Assembly: GCA_002337045.1 (NCBI GenBank)
Contig: DDFF01000006.1
Location: forward strand, 248,001-312,000
DNA: 64,000 bases
Source: Bacteroidetes bacterium UBA1935
GTDB taxonomy: Bacteria; Bacteroidota; Bacteroidia; Chitinophagales; Chitinophagaceae
Direction: 5' to 3'
The position numbers were made by a program, and so were the translations under genes. How positions within the stretch are numbered: position 1 is the first letter of the stretch; each line of letters starts with the position of its first letter. The notes beneath the pieces are model-generated. The model worked only from the letters and a program-made list of their open reading frames with translations. It did no database searches and was not told the origin of the DNA. Positions 9,557 to 18,396 of the stretch are shown piece after piece.

Positions 9557-10876
9557 TTAGTGTGCAACACTAAGTTTCTCTGTTACTTTCCAGTCTGCAG
9601 TTGCTATGGTTACCAGATAATTACCGTTGGCGTATGCACCTGTATTAATGCGATAGCCATTCAGGCCTGCTTGTTGGCTTACACTATATCTGTCTACTAC
9701 TTTACCCATCATGTCAGTTACATATATCATCGTGCTTGCAGCTTCTTTAGCATCTACCATTATTGTTACCTCTGTAGTAGCAGGGTTTGGATAAATGCTG
9801 TATGCAGTAACCGGCGATTTTACGTTGTTTACAGATGTTACATCACCCAGTTTGCGTTTCTGGAATACTGCGCGTCCGTTTGAAGTACCATAGAAGTTAG
9901 TGAAATGTAACTGATAATATTCGTTAGTAAGTTTTGTCTTGATGAAGTAGTGAGAAGAATCTCTTACTGTCCAGTATGGAAGCGCAGGAGGTGCACCCGG
10001 TGCTACTTTCCAGTCAGAACCAATAACATGAATATCTGTCAGGTATGGCATAGTAGCATAACCTGTTGTAGATGGACTCAGGTCTTTAACTTCAGCAACA
10101 GTTACACCAAAGTTTGTGAGAACAGTAGTTACAGGGTAAGGACTGTATCCACCACCACCCGGGTTAGGTACATATTCGATAGCACGTGTCAGTACAAAAT
10201 CCCACGAAGTGCGGCTAGGTTCACGATCGCGTACAACATCGTTTACTACATCGTAGTAAGCAAAGTTTCTGTCAGTGTAGCCATTTTTCCTGTATATGCG
10301 AATTTGCCTGTCGCTTGTACCATCAAACTTTGCGATGCGCACTACATAAGAGATACTATCTGCAGGAGTACTTTTATATTCTTGTACCCATACCTGATAT
10401 GCATCGTTGTTGATAGTAATAAGATACAAAGAGTCGCCCAGTACAGAGTGCGAAGTAGCATCGTATAGTCCCCAACTGAAGTCAAAAGGATTGCTTGGGT
10501 TGTTCATTTTATTAAACGCACCGAAGTTCCAGCTCGTGTCTGAATTATAAAGTAATACTTTGCCCGCGCTATCGCTGGTAGTAAGATTGCCGAATTTTGA
10601 TGACGCTTTCAGGTGCAGAGAGTATACATTTACTTTTCCTGCTACGTGGTTTGCAAGTATCGAAACATTAGAACTTGCACCTATTGGTGGCAGTGTCTGG
10701 AATGCCAGATGCCAGTTAGTATTTGAACCTGCAGTAATAGAATCGTTTTTAAGACTGTAAAAAACATCATTTGCATAACCTGCACCCATTTCTACAGAGT
10801 CTGCAACCCAGGTTTGCGCACTTGCATTCAGACCCAGTACCGATGCACCAATAAATAGTAAAGATTTCAATTTCAT
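9557..10876 (-). CDS. HmuY-like secreted protein with T9SS type A sorting domain
   Basis: The 439-residue product has a signal peptide (1-20, ending NASA), a beta-rich body and a C-terminal type IX secretion sorting domain from about residue 360 (YSIYPNPATTEVTI, then DMMGKVVDRY and NGNYLVTIATADWKVTEKLSV). The body contains segments typical of the HmuY family of haem-binding lipoproteins: NWHLAFQTL near 53, SWDFVLTRA near 224, GSDWKV, and an HYFIKTKLTNEYYQLHFTNFYG stretch split by conserved aromatics. HmuY proteins pass haem to a TonB receptor, and such a receptor gene follows. Unlike HmuY itself, this one is sorted by T9SS and lacks a lipobox. Haem ligands cannot be assigned by eye. Confidence 0.72.
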   Translation of the reverse strand: MKLKSLLFIGASVLGLNASAQTWVADSVEMGAGYANDVFYSLKNDSITAGSNTNWHLAFQTLPPIGASSNVSILANHVAGKVNVYSLHLKASSKFGNLTTSDSAGKVLLYNSDTSWNFGAFNKMNNPSNPFDFSWGLYDATSHSVLGDSLYLITINNDAYQVWVQEYKSTPADSISYVVRIAKFDGTSDRQIRIYRKNGYTDRNFAYYDVVNDVVRDREPSRTSWDFVLTRAIEYVPNPGGGGYSPYPVTTVLTNFGVTVAEVKDLSPSTTGYATMPYLTDIHVIGSDWKVAPGAPPALPYWTVRDSSHYFIKTKLTNEYYQLHFTNFYGTSNGRAVFQKRKLGDVTSVNNVKSPVTAYSIYPNPATTEVTIMVDAKEAASTMIYVTDMMGKVVDRYSVSQQAGLNGYRINTGAYANGNYLVTIATADWKVTEKLSVAH

Positions 10877-10897
10877 CTAAGAAGTGTTTTGACTGTA

Positions 10898-10905
10898 CAA
10901 AGGTA
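10898..10905 (-). promoter_or_regulatory. Possible promoter -7 box for HmuY-like gene
   Basis: TACCTTTG on the minus strand matches TAnnTTTG and ends 21 bases before the ATG. An imperfect GAAGTG/CACTTC inverted repeat surrounds it (10881-10917). No -33 box is clear. Confidence 0.42.
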
Positions 10906-10973
10906 CGTGTACACTTCTCCATGAGATTGACTTACATCAAGTTATTACAATCTTATGACACGTTAAAATTGCA

Positions 10974-11963
10974 TTAAAGCCAACCTTGATTATGTAGATA
11001 CTTCGCTATCTGCACAGCATTGGTAGCTGCACCCTTGCGCAGGTTGTCGGCAACTATCCAGCAGTTCAGCGTATTGGGCTGGCTATAGTCGCGGCGTATA
11101 CGGCCCACAAACACCTCGTCCTTGCCTGCTGCATCCAGCGGCATAGGGTAGGCATTGGCAGCAGGGTTGTCTATTACTACCACACCCGGCATGTTGCTCA
11201 GTATCTCGCGCACATCGTTTTCTTCAAAGTCGTTCTTGAATTCAATGTTCACGCTTTCGCTATGGCCGCCTGTTACAGGTACACGTACGGTGGTAGCGGT
11301 TACTTTCACGCTTTCATCGCCCAGTATCTTGCAGGTTTCCTTCACCATCTTCATCTCCTCTTTGGTATAGCCATTGTCCTGAAACACGTCTATATGCGGC
11401 AGTATGTTCATGTCTATACGGTGAGGATATACGCCAAAGCCATCGCCACCAGCGCGCTGGTCTTCCATTTCCTTCACGGCTTTCTGCCCGGTACCACTCA
11501 CGCTCTGGTAAGTACTTACCACTACGCGTTTGATGCCATACTTATCGTGTAGGGGTTTCAGTACCATCACCATTTGTATGGTGCTGCAGTTAGGGTTAGC
11601 TATTATCAGGTCTTCTTTGGTCAGTACATGGCCGTTTACCTCAGGTACTACCAGTTTCTTGGTAGGGTCCATGCGCCATGCAGACGAGTTATCTACCACA
11701 TAACAGCCTATTTCGGCAAACTTCGGTGCCAGCTCAAGCGATATGCTGCCGCCTGCAGAAAAGATAGCCAGTTGAGGCTTCATGCTGATAGCTGTATCTG
11801 CATTAACCACGCTGTATTCCTTACCCTTGTACTTCACCTTCGTACCTACAGACTTCTCAGAAGCCACAGGTATCAGTTCAGTCAAAGGAAAGTTTCTTTC
11901 TTCAAGAATCTGCAACATAGTGCTGCCAACCAGCCCTGTTGCGCCTACTACAGCTACGCGCAT
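10974..11963 (-). CDS. asd: Aspartate-semialdehyde dehydrogenase
   Basis: This cytoplasmic enzyme reduces aspartyl phosphate to aspartate semialdehyde with NADPH, the branch point to lysine/diaminopimelate, threonine and methionine. The 329-residue product has the NADP-binding GATGLVGSTM at 8-17 and the active-site cysteine in NPNCSTIQ (Cys126). It also has the SVSGTGQKAVKEM and GGHSESVNIEF blocks of the family. Length is normal and no residues are missing. It stands alone between the HmuY-like gene and an M2 peptidase gene, all on the minus strand, and has its own promoter-like sequence upstream. Confidence 0.96.
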   Translation of the reverse strand: MRVAVVGATGLVGSTMLQILEERNFPLTELIPVASEKSVGTKVKYKGKEYSVVNADTAISMKPQLAIFSAGGSISLELAPKFAEIGCYVVDNSSAWRMDPTKKLVVPEVNGHVLTKEDLIIANPNCSTIQMVMVLKPLHDKYGIKRVVVSTYQSVSGTGQKAVKEMEDQRAGGDGFGVYPHRIDMNILPHIDVFQDNGYTKEEMKMVKETCKILGDESVKVTATTVRVPVTGGHSESVNIEFKNDFEENDVREILSNMPGVVVIDNPAANAYPMPLDAAGKDEVFVGRIRRDYSQPNTLNCWIVADNLRKGAATNAVQIAKYLHNQGWL

Positions 11964-11992
11964 TGTTATATATTATTTTTTTAATCGGGGTG

Positions 11993-12021
11993 CAAAGATA
12001 GTGTTTAAACAAATTTGGCAA
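11993..12021 (-). promoter_or_regulatory. Promoter of asd
   Basis: On the minus strand TTG (12021-12019), an 18-base spacer and TATCTTTG (12000-11993) match the Bacteroidota sigma-A pattern of TTG/TTTG and TAnnTTTG. The box ends about 29 bases before the asd ATG. Confidence 0.6.
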
Positions 12022-12063
12022 GCCATAAGACTTGCCGGATTTGTAGTATTATGTATGTGAAGT

Positions 12064-13884
12064 CTATAACGCCTCTGGCAGGGTATATTTCTTACCCTTG
12101 TTCTGCTCCTTCAACCAGCTAACCAGTGGCTGAAAGTATTCGAGCATCGCTTTTGCATTCAGCTCGTCGCCTGTGCTTTCTTTCAATACTGTGCGCCAGT
12201 CTTTAGAAGCACCCGGATAGGTAATCTTCTTCAGGAAGTCGCCAATGCCTGTTTGCCCGTAATAGTTGGTAGAACGAGGGTCTTGTTTCAATATGTTTTT
12301 AGCAATATGGTTATGCAGTTGGTACAGTATCACATAAGACAATGCATAGTCGTAGTACTGTGCAGGGTCGTCGTTGATGTGTGTTTTGGTAGCCGCATCG
12401 CAATACTCCTCGCCACGTGCAGATGGTGGTACAATGCCCTGGTATTTCTTAGCCAGTTCCCACCACTTGGCGTTAAACTGATTTTCAGGCAGGTTATCTA
12501 CATACAAGGCTTTTTCAAAGTTGCTCATAGTACCAGACGAGAAGAATATGAACACAACAGAGTTCAGTGCTTCTTTCAGCAATGCCTGCACGCTGTCTGT
12601 TTTCACACTGCCATCTATCAGTCCGCGCCCTGCCAGATAAGGCTTTTGCATAGCAGCAAGGCCCATCATAGTGCCTATTGCCTCGTGATATGCACGGTTG
12701 GCACCACCACGCAACAGCGGCGGAACGTCCTTGTTAGTATACGTCATGTAGTAATAGATGTGACCCAGCTCGTGGTTGGCAGTTTCCCACCATTCGGCAT
12801 TAGGTTCTACACTCATCAGGCTGCGTACATCTTTATCCAGATTCATATGCCATGCAGATGCGTGGTTGTTCTTTTTCACATTGCTATCTGCGCGGTATGG
12901 ATATAGGCTCGATTTCTGCCAGAAGGTTTCGGGCAGTGCAGGGAAACCAATACTGGTGTACAGTTTCTCGCCTTCTTTCACTATCCATTCTTTCGATTTT
13001 GTAGCCAGTATCTTATCAAGGTCTATGCCTTCTACATTTACAACAGAGCTCCAGTCTTGCCCCCAGCGGTTTGGCAGCCAGTGTGCAGGCAGGTAGTCGG
13101 GTACATCTTTTGCACCATACTTCTTAGCCATTTCATAGCGCATCCATGTATGCAGTTCGCGATACAGCGGGTACAGCTCATTCATCAGCTTGTCCATTGT
13201 CTGCATCATCTCATTCGCTTCCATGTGGTAGTCGCTAACTTGGTAGCTGAAGTAGTCGTGATAACCAAGCTCCTGCACTGTTTTGTTGCGCAGGTTGCGC
13301 AGGTTCACCAATCCACCTTTCAGGCTTTTACCTACTTCTTTACTGGCTTCCCAGGCAGCAAGGCGTTTGTTCAGGTCTTTTTCGCTTTTCAGTGCAGCAT
13401 CCAGATCGTTAGTGCTTACCTTTATGCCATTGTACATGTATTGAAAGCTATACAACTGGCGTGTCTGTTCGTTTTCGGCTTTGATGCGTTGCTTTACTAC
13501 ATCGGCAATCGTCTGCGGATTGTTGGCAGCAGCATACAATATCAGCTCCAATTGTTTTACCTGTATATCAGTGAGCTTATCTTTCTGCTCCATGAACTTT
13601 TTAGCCTGTGCAATATTCTCTTTGCTACCTGTAAATGCAGCCATTGCCTCATCGGCTTTTGCAGCATTGACGGTATTGGTAGAATCACCCTCTACTATTT
13701 CTGTGTTCGACTTCCATTGTGCCTCGCTGCTATTGGTATACAGCTTCACGTACTCGGCAGTGTACTTATCCAGAAACGCCTGTGCTTCTGTTTGCACGGC
13801 ATCGTTGTTGGCAGTGCTGCCACCGTTGCCACAAGAAACAAGCAGCAATGCCGATAGGCCAAGTGCAGAAATGTATTGCTTCAT
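12064..13884 (-). CDS. M2 family (ACE-like) metallopeptidase lipoprotein
   Basis: This 606-residue protein belongs to the M2 family, peptidyl-dipeptidases related to angiotensin-converting enzyme. The zinc motif HELGH is at 371-375, and the third ligand lies in HEAIG after an RGGANRAYHEAIG stretch, as in ACE. The N-terminus ends in LLLVSCGN, a lipobox with Cys18, so it is a predicted lipoprotein, probably in the outer membrane or periplasm. Length matches single-domain bacterial M2 enzymes. It follows the M28 peptidase gene at 13954-15240 on the same strand, and both probably serve peptide use. A weak terminator separates them. Confidence 0.9.
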   Translation of the reverse strand: MKQYISALGLSALLLVSCGNGGSTANNDAVQTEAQAFLDKYTAEYVKLYTNSSEAQWKSNTEIVEGDSTNTVNAAKADEAMAAFTGSKENIAQAKKFMEQKDKLTDIQVKQLELILYAAANNPQTIADVVKQRIKAENEQTRQLYSFQYMYNGIKVSTNDLDAALKSEKDLNKRLAAWEASKEVGKSLKGGLVNLRNLRNKTVQELGYHDYFSYQVSDYHMEANEMMQTMDKLMNELYPLYRELHTWMRYEMAKKYGAKDVPDYLPAHWLPNRWGQDWSSVVNVEGIDLDKILATKSKEWIVKEGEKLYTSIGFPALPETFWQKSSLYPYRADSNVKKNNHASAWHMNLDKDVRSLMSVEPNAEWWETANHELGHIYYYMTYTNKDVPPLLRGGANRAYHEAIGTMMGLAAMQKPYLAGRGLIDGSVKTDSVQALLKEALNSVVFIFFSSGTMSNFEKALYVDNLPENQFNAKWWELAKKYQGIVPPSARGEEYCDAATKTHINDDPAQYYDYALSYVILYQLHNHIAKNILKQDPRSTNYYGQTGIGDFLKKITYPGASKDWRTVLKESTGDELNAKAMLEYFQPLVSWLKEQNKGKKYTLPEAL

Positions 13885-13925
13885 CTGTTATGAATTAAGA
13901 ATGTAAAAGTATTATAATGTTTCTA

Positions 13926-13955
13926 AAAGCCCGACGTTATGATTCGGGGGATTTT
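13926..13955 (-). terminator. Weak terminator after second M28 gene
   Basis: On the minus strand CCCGA and TCGGG arms around a nine-base loop are followed by CTTTT. Short stem, so only moderate support. Confidence 0.5.
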
Positions 13956-15240
13956 ATTGCAACGCACCTGTGAACTCTATCAGCAGTTTCGACAAGCCAT
14001 CAATGTTTTCCAGCGATATCTCTTTGGCTACATCAAACACATCGTGGTAGTATGGTTTTGTGCCATTGCCATAGATGAATATACCCTTTACGCCGGCTTC
14101 GCAGAACGGCCAGTGGTCGCTGTTTTGTGTCTGGTCGCGCAGATTGATTTTTGGCAGGTAACCTTCCTGTCCGTTTATTTTATCCATCAGCCTGTATTCG
14201 GGTGTATTGTTGTAAGCATTCACCATCGTAATACCATTTGTTGCATCACCCGTCATATCCAGATTCACCAGAAAGCGGATATTCCTGAGCGGAAACAACG
14301 GATACTTTGTGTAGTGCTTAGAACCCATCAGCCCTGCCTCTTCTCCACTGAACAGCATGAAAGCAATTGAGTACTTCTGCGGATGCGCAGCAAAGTACTG
14401 TGCCAGATACATCACCAATGCTGTGCCGCTTGCATTATCATGCGCACCGGGGAAGATGGCTTGTGTGCCCATTTGCCCCAGATGATCGTAGTGTGCAGAG
14501 AAGACAATAAAGCTATCGGGCTTTTCTGTACCCGGTACATAGCCAATCACATTCTGCGTTTTGAAAGAGGGGTTCATCTTTGCTTCTATACGCACATCTG
14601 CTTTGTGCGGGCGCTTTGGCAGTACCGTATCTTCAACCGTTACAATAGTACCTGGTACATTTTCTGTATTGGCAGTCCATATCATCTTGCCGTGTTGCGG
14701 TACAATGAACAGGCCTTTTGGAAACTCCTTAGCAAAACTGCGGATACTGAACTTCAGGTATTTGGTTACGGTATCTGCATTCTTCAGGTAGTAACCAAAT
14801 TCGCGGTCTGCGAAGCGCTGCTTTACAGATTCCCACTTGGCAGAGTCTTTTACCTTACCTAGGTCTATACGTTTCAGGCGGATGTTGCCATCTGTTATAT
14901 AACTACTGCTGGCACCATTGACGATGAAGTCTACCCCCGGTACCAATACCGTCTTGTTTACTTTCATCAGTACATCTCCCGGAAAGGTGTTAATGGGGAA
15001 GAAGTAGGGCTGAAAGTAGTTGCTATCCTTGTCAAAAGCTTTGAGGCCAATGTTTTGGAAGTGCTTAGCAATATGCTTAGCGGCCTTTTCTCCTCCTTTA
15101 AACACATAACCCCTGCCATGCATGGTAGTAGACGACAGTTGCTGGATTTCCCGCTTCAGAAAACGCTTTTCGTTTTGTGCAGAAGCGTGCAATGTAAAAA
15201 GGAACAGATTAACTAATAATACAAATCGTGTCATTTTCAT
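13954..15240 (-). CDS. Secreted M28 family zinc peptidase
   Basis: A 428-residue exported M28 metallopeptidase. It has a signal peptide (1-21, ending ASA), a beta-rich N-terminal part and the catalytic core with all expected motifs: HYDHLGQ, GAHDNASG, FSGEEAGLMGS, NLDMTGD and NSDHWPF. It lacks the PDZ domain found in the other M28 protein (3068-4717). Substrate preference is not evident. It lies upstream of the M2 peptidase gene on the same strand, about 70 bases apart. Upstream is a 424-base gap filled with inverted repeats. Confidence 0.9.
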   Translation of the reverse strand: MKMTRFVLLVNLFLFTLHASAQNEKRFLKREIQQLSSTTMHGRGYVFKGGEKAAKHIAKHFQNIGLKAFDKDSNYFQPYFFPINTFPGDVLMKVNKTVLVPGVDFIVNGASSSYITDGNIRLKRIDLGKVKDSAKWESVKQRFADREFGYYLKNADTVTKYLKFSIRSFAKEFPKGLFIVPQHGKMIWTANTENVPGTIVTVEDTVLPKRPHKADVRIEAKMNPSFKTQNVIGYVPGTEKPDSFIVFSAHYDHLGQMGTQAIFPGAHDNASGTALVMYLAQYFAAHPQKYSIAFMLFSGEEAGLMGSKHYTKYPLFPLRNIRFLVNLDMTGDATNGITMVNAYNNTPEYRLMDKINGQEGYLPKINLRDQTQNSDHWPFCEAGVKGIFIYGNGTKPYYHDVFDVAKEISLENIDGLSKLLIEFTGALQ

Positions 15241-15400
15241 AAACTATATCCTTTCTTTTTAGCGCGCCAAAAATAAGGAATGCATTTATATAATGCTTTG
15301 AATTATCTGTTGATAGTTTTTGATAGTTGTGTTGATGTTTTTTCAATTGTAACTATCGAGCCGCAAGCGGGTTGATAGTGTTTCGCATGTTTTTGTTTCC

Positions 15401-15452
15401 GTAACCATTTAGATTGTTGATTATCAATACAGATTGTTTCAGAAATGGTTAC
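15401..15452. repeat. 10-base inverted repeat GTAACCATTT
   Basis: GTAACCATTT (15401-15410) and its exact reverse complement AAATGGTTAC (15443-15452) flank 32 bases. Between them a CAGATTGTT-like word occurs twice. Confidence 0.7.
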
Positions 15453-15468
15453 AAACGGTTACGGGTTG

Positions 15469-15489
15469 CCTGCCTGCCGGACAGGCAGG
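15469..15489. repeat. GC-rich palindrome CCTGCCTG/CAGGCAGG
   Basis: Eight-base perfect arms around a five-base CCGGA loop, in an otherwise AT-rich gap. Confidence 0.75.
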
Positions 15490-15505
15490 TTACAGTTTGT
15501 TGTCA

Positions 15506-15530
15506 TTTTCTGCCTGCGGTAGGCAGAAAA
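15506..15530. repeat. Palindrome TTTTCTGCCT/AGGCAGAAAA
   Basis: Ten-base perfect arms around GCGGT. It shares the CTGCCT core with the palindrome 17 bases upstream, so the two may belong to the same repeat family. Confidence 0.75.
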
Positions 15531-15611
15531 ATAAATGTTCTGGGTTTGGAGGGTTTTCAAAGAACTGATTTACTATAACAAATATACGTAAAAAATACTA
15601 ATAAAATGCCA

Positions 15612-15647
15612 CAAAAAAAGCGGATGGTAACACCATCCGCTTTTTCT
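15612..15647 (-). terminator. Terminator of clpC
   Basis: AAAAGCGGATGG and CCATCCGCTTTT arms around a five-base loop with T-runs on both sides, starting 20 bases after the clpC stop. Confidence 0.85.
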
Positions 15648-15664
15648 ATCTAAACAATCAACCA

Positions 15665-18205
15665 CTACTCTGCCTTCTTAGGTTCTTCTTCTTTCTTTGG
15701 TTTTGCCTTGTCTATCGTGAAGACGATTTTCTTTTCTTCTTCACTATAGTCTGCTTTCACTACATCGCCTTCGTTGATGCGGTGGTTCAGCATTTCTTCT
15801 GCCAGCGGGTCTTCCAGATATTTCTGTATAGCCCTGTGCAGCGGACGCGCGCCAAACTGCTGGTCGTAGCCTTTTTCTGAGATGTACTTCTTGGCAGCAT
15901 CTGTCAGTTCCAGCGTGAAGCCCAGTGCATTCAGACGCTTCATCACACCTTTCATAATGATGTCGATGATTTGTGCGATATGCGTTTCGTCCAGCGAGTT
16001 GAAGATGATAACATCATCGATACGGTTGAGGAACTCAGGAGAGAAGGTACGCTTCAGCGCTTTTTCTATCACGCCTTTGCTCAATTCGTCTGCGTTCTCT
16101 ACTTTGGTAGCAGTAGCAAAGCCCACACCTGAACCAAAGTCTTTCAACTGGCGTACACCAATATTAGACGTCATGATAATCAGCGTGTTCTTGAAATCTA
16201 CCTTACGACCAAGACCATCTGTCAATTGTCCATCATCCAGTACCTGCAACAGTATGTTGAAGATATCCGGGTGTGCTTTCTCAATCTCATCGAGCAGCAC
16301 AACGCTATATGGCTTGCGGCGTACTTTTTCTGTAAGCTGGCCACCTTCTTCATAACCCACGTATCCCGGAGGCGCACCTATCAGACGGCTGAGCGAGAAT
16401 TTTTCCATGTACTCACTCATATCTACACGTATCAGCGCTTCGTCACTATCAAACATGTAGCGTGCCAGTGCACGTGCCAGCTCTGTTTTACCAACACCCG
16501 TAGGGCCCAGGAATATAAACGAGCCTATTGGCTTGCGTGGGTCTTTCAAACCTACACGATTTCGCTGAATGGCTTTTACCACTTTTGCAATCGCCTCGTC
16601 TTGCCCTACCACTGCACCTTTCAGGTCTTCGCCCATGCGGCGCAGTTTGGCACTTTCTGCCTCTACCATGCGCATCACAGGTATGCCTGTCATCATACTT
16701 ATCACCTCGGCAATATGCTCTTCGTGTATAGGTATGCGTTTGTGTTTAGCTTCTTCTTCCCACTCTGCTTTAGCTTTCTCCAGTTCTTCGCCCAGGCGTT
16801 TTTCTTTGTCGCGCAGTGCCGCAGCTTCTTCAAAGCGCTGGCTCTTCACTACTTTATTTTTCTCCTGTTTGATGTCTTCAATCTTCTTCTCCAGCTCCAG
16901 TATGTTTTCCGGAACGTTGATGTTCTTCAAGTGCACACGTGCACCTACTTCGTCCATCACGTCGATAGCTTTATCGGGCAGCAGGCGGTCTGTCATATAG
17001 CGGTCGCTCAGCTTCACGCATGCTTCAATAGCTTCCTGATCGTATGTTACGTTGTGGAAATCTTCGTATTTGTTGCGGATGTTATTGAGGATGGTAATTG
17101 TTTCATCTACACTTGGTGGTTCTATCAATACCTTCTGGAAGCGGCGGTCGAGTGCGCCGTCTTTCTCAATATACATACGGTATTCATCCAGCGTAGATGC
17201 ACCTATGCATTGCAGATCGCCGCGCGCCAGTGCCGGCTTGAAGATGTTGGAAGCATCCAGCGAACCGGAAGCACCACCCGCACCTACAATGGTATGTATC
17301 TCATCGATGAACAGAATAACGTCGCGGTTTTTTTCCAGCTCGTTCATGATGGCTTTCATCCTTTCTTCGAACTGGCCACGGTATTTTGTACCTGCTACCA
17401 ATGCAGCAAGGTCGAGGCTGATAACGCGTTTGTCGAATAACACACGCGATACTTTGCGCTGCACAATGCGCAGTGCAAGACCTTCTACGATGGCTGTTTT
17501 ACCCACACCCGGTTCACCAATCAGTATCGGATTGTTTTTCTTGCGGCGAGAGAGGATTTGCGAAACACGCTCAATCTCTTCTTCGCGGCCTACAATCGGG
17601 TCCAGATTGCCCAGCTCTGCAAGCTTGGTAATATCGCGGCCGAAGTTGTCGAGTACCGGTGTTTTAGATTTTGAATTGCCTGCAGGTTTTCTTTGCTGAA
17701 ACTGTTTGCGTTCGTCATCTTCTTCGTAGTCATCGCCGGGATCGCTATAATCGCCGCGAGGTGCATCACCTTGTAGTATGCTCAGCTCATCTTTAAAGCG
17801 GTCATAATCTACCTGGTATTGATGCAGTATCTGCGTAGCTACGTTTTCTTTGTTTTTCAGAATCGACAGCATCAGGTGTTCTGTTTCTACCGTAGCACTT
17901 TTCAGGGCTTTGGCTTCGAGCACCGTAATGCGAATTACTTTTTCGGCCTGCTTGGTAAGCGGCAAACTGTTGACGTTAGAGAGGGGTTTGTTGCTTTTGT
18001 CTTTAATAGCACTTTCCAGTTCTTTACGCAAATCGAACAGATCTATCTGTAAGGTTTGCAACACACGTACAGCCAACCCTTCACCATCTCTGATAAGGCC
18101 CAGCAACAGATGCTCGGTGCCTATGAAATCATTACCCAGACGGAGAGCTTCCTCTCTGCTGTAGGAAATGATTTCCTTGACTTTTGGTGAGAAATTAGAA
18201 TCCAT
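15665..18205 (-). CDS. clpC: ATP-dependent Clp protease ATPase subunit ClpC
   Basis: ClpC is a ring-forming AAA+ unfoldase that feeds proteins to ClpP and acts in protein quality control. The 846-residue product has the double Clp N-domain (about 1-145), an acidic linker and the first AAA+ domain (Walker A GEPGVGKTA at 230-238, Walker B ILFIDE at about 297-302). A UVR coiled coil (about 440-485) is followed by the second AAA+ domain (Walker A GPTGVGKTE at 567-575) and the C-terminal D2 small domain, with a charged tail. The UVR-containing middle region marks it as ClpC rather than ClpA or ClpB. clpP is not in the window. It has its own terminator and is divergent from the STAS gene. Confidence 0.96.
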   Translation of the reverse strand: MDSNFSPKVKEIISYSREEALRLGNDFIGTEHLLLGLIRDGEGLAVRVLQTLQIDLFDLRKELESAIKDKSNKPLSNVNSLPLTKQAEKVIRITVLEAKALKSATVETEHLMLSILKNKENVATQILHQYQVDYDRFKDELSILQGDAPRGDYSDPGDDYEEDDERKQFQQRKPAGNSKSKTPVLDNFGRDITKLAELGNLDPIVGREEEIERVSQILSRRKKNNPILIGEPGVGKTAIVEGLALRIVQRKVSRVLFDKRVISLDLAALVAGTKYRGQFEERMKAIMNELEKNRDVILFIDEIHTIVGAGGASGSLDASNIFKPALARGDLQCIGASTLDEYRMYIEKDGALDRRFQKVLIEPPSVDETITILNNIRNKYEDFHNVTYDQEAIEACVKLSDRYMTDRLLPDKAIDVMDEVGARVHLKNINVPENILELEKKIEDIKQEKNKVVKSQRFEEAAALRDKEKRLGEELEKAKAEWEEEAKHKRIPIHEEHIAEVISMMTGIPVMRMVEAESAKLRRMGEDLKGAVVGQDEAIAKVVKAIQRNRVGLKDPRKPIGSFIFLGPTGVGKTELARALARYMFDSDEALIRVDMSEYMEKFSLSRLIGAPPGYVGYEEGGQLTEKVRRKPYSVVLLDEIEKAHPDIFNILLQVLDDGQLTDGLGRKVDFKNTLIIMTSNIGVRQLKDFGSGVGFATATKVENADELSKGVIEKALKRTFSPEFLNRIDDVIIFNSLDETHIAQIIDIIMKGVMKRLNALGFTLELTDAAKKYISEKGYDQQFGARPLHRAIQKYLEDPLAEEMLNHRINEGDVVKADYSEEEKKIVFTIDKAKPKKEEEPKKAE

Positions 18206-18343
18206 GAATCATCCTTTGTTTTAGTAAAATTAACGATAAAGGCAGTAGTTGAAGTATCGGGTTTCGCTATATATGTATTGCCTTTCACCTTGCTTCGGGC
18301 CTTCGTCTTACTAAATATACGAAAGAAATTATAGCACGATTAC

Positions 18344-18351
18344 TATTTTTG
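18344..18351 (+). promoter_or_regulatory. Possible -7 box for STAS gene
   Basis: TATTTTTG matches TAnnTTTG and lies about 45 bases before the ATG at 18397. No clear -33 element. Confidence 0.4.
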
Positions 18352-18396
18352 GCTCAATTACAGCATTGCTGATAAACCAGAACTACGTCTTGTTTT

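Larger units (their letters stand above)
15241..15664. other. 424-base non-coding gap rich in inverted repeats
   Basis: No plausible gene was found. The gap holds repeated TTGATAGTT words (15308-15340), an AACTATC/GATAGT inverted pair (about 15351-15379), a GTAACCATTT/AAATGGTTAC pair, two GC-rich palindromes and the clpC terminator. It also carries the presumed promoter of the M28 gene at 15240, though no TAnnTTTG box was recognised. Confidence 0.7.

Noticed and set aside
16226..17699. Long open frames on the plus strand across clpC
   Set aside because: They lie antisense to a clear ClpC gene and their products are compositionally odd (runs of Phe/Tyr/Cys/His or Ser/Arg). Codon structure belongs to clpC.
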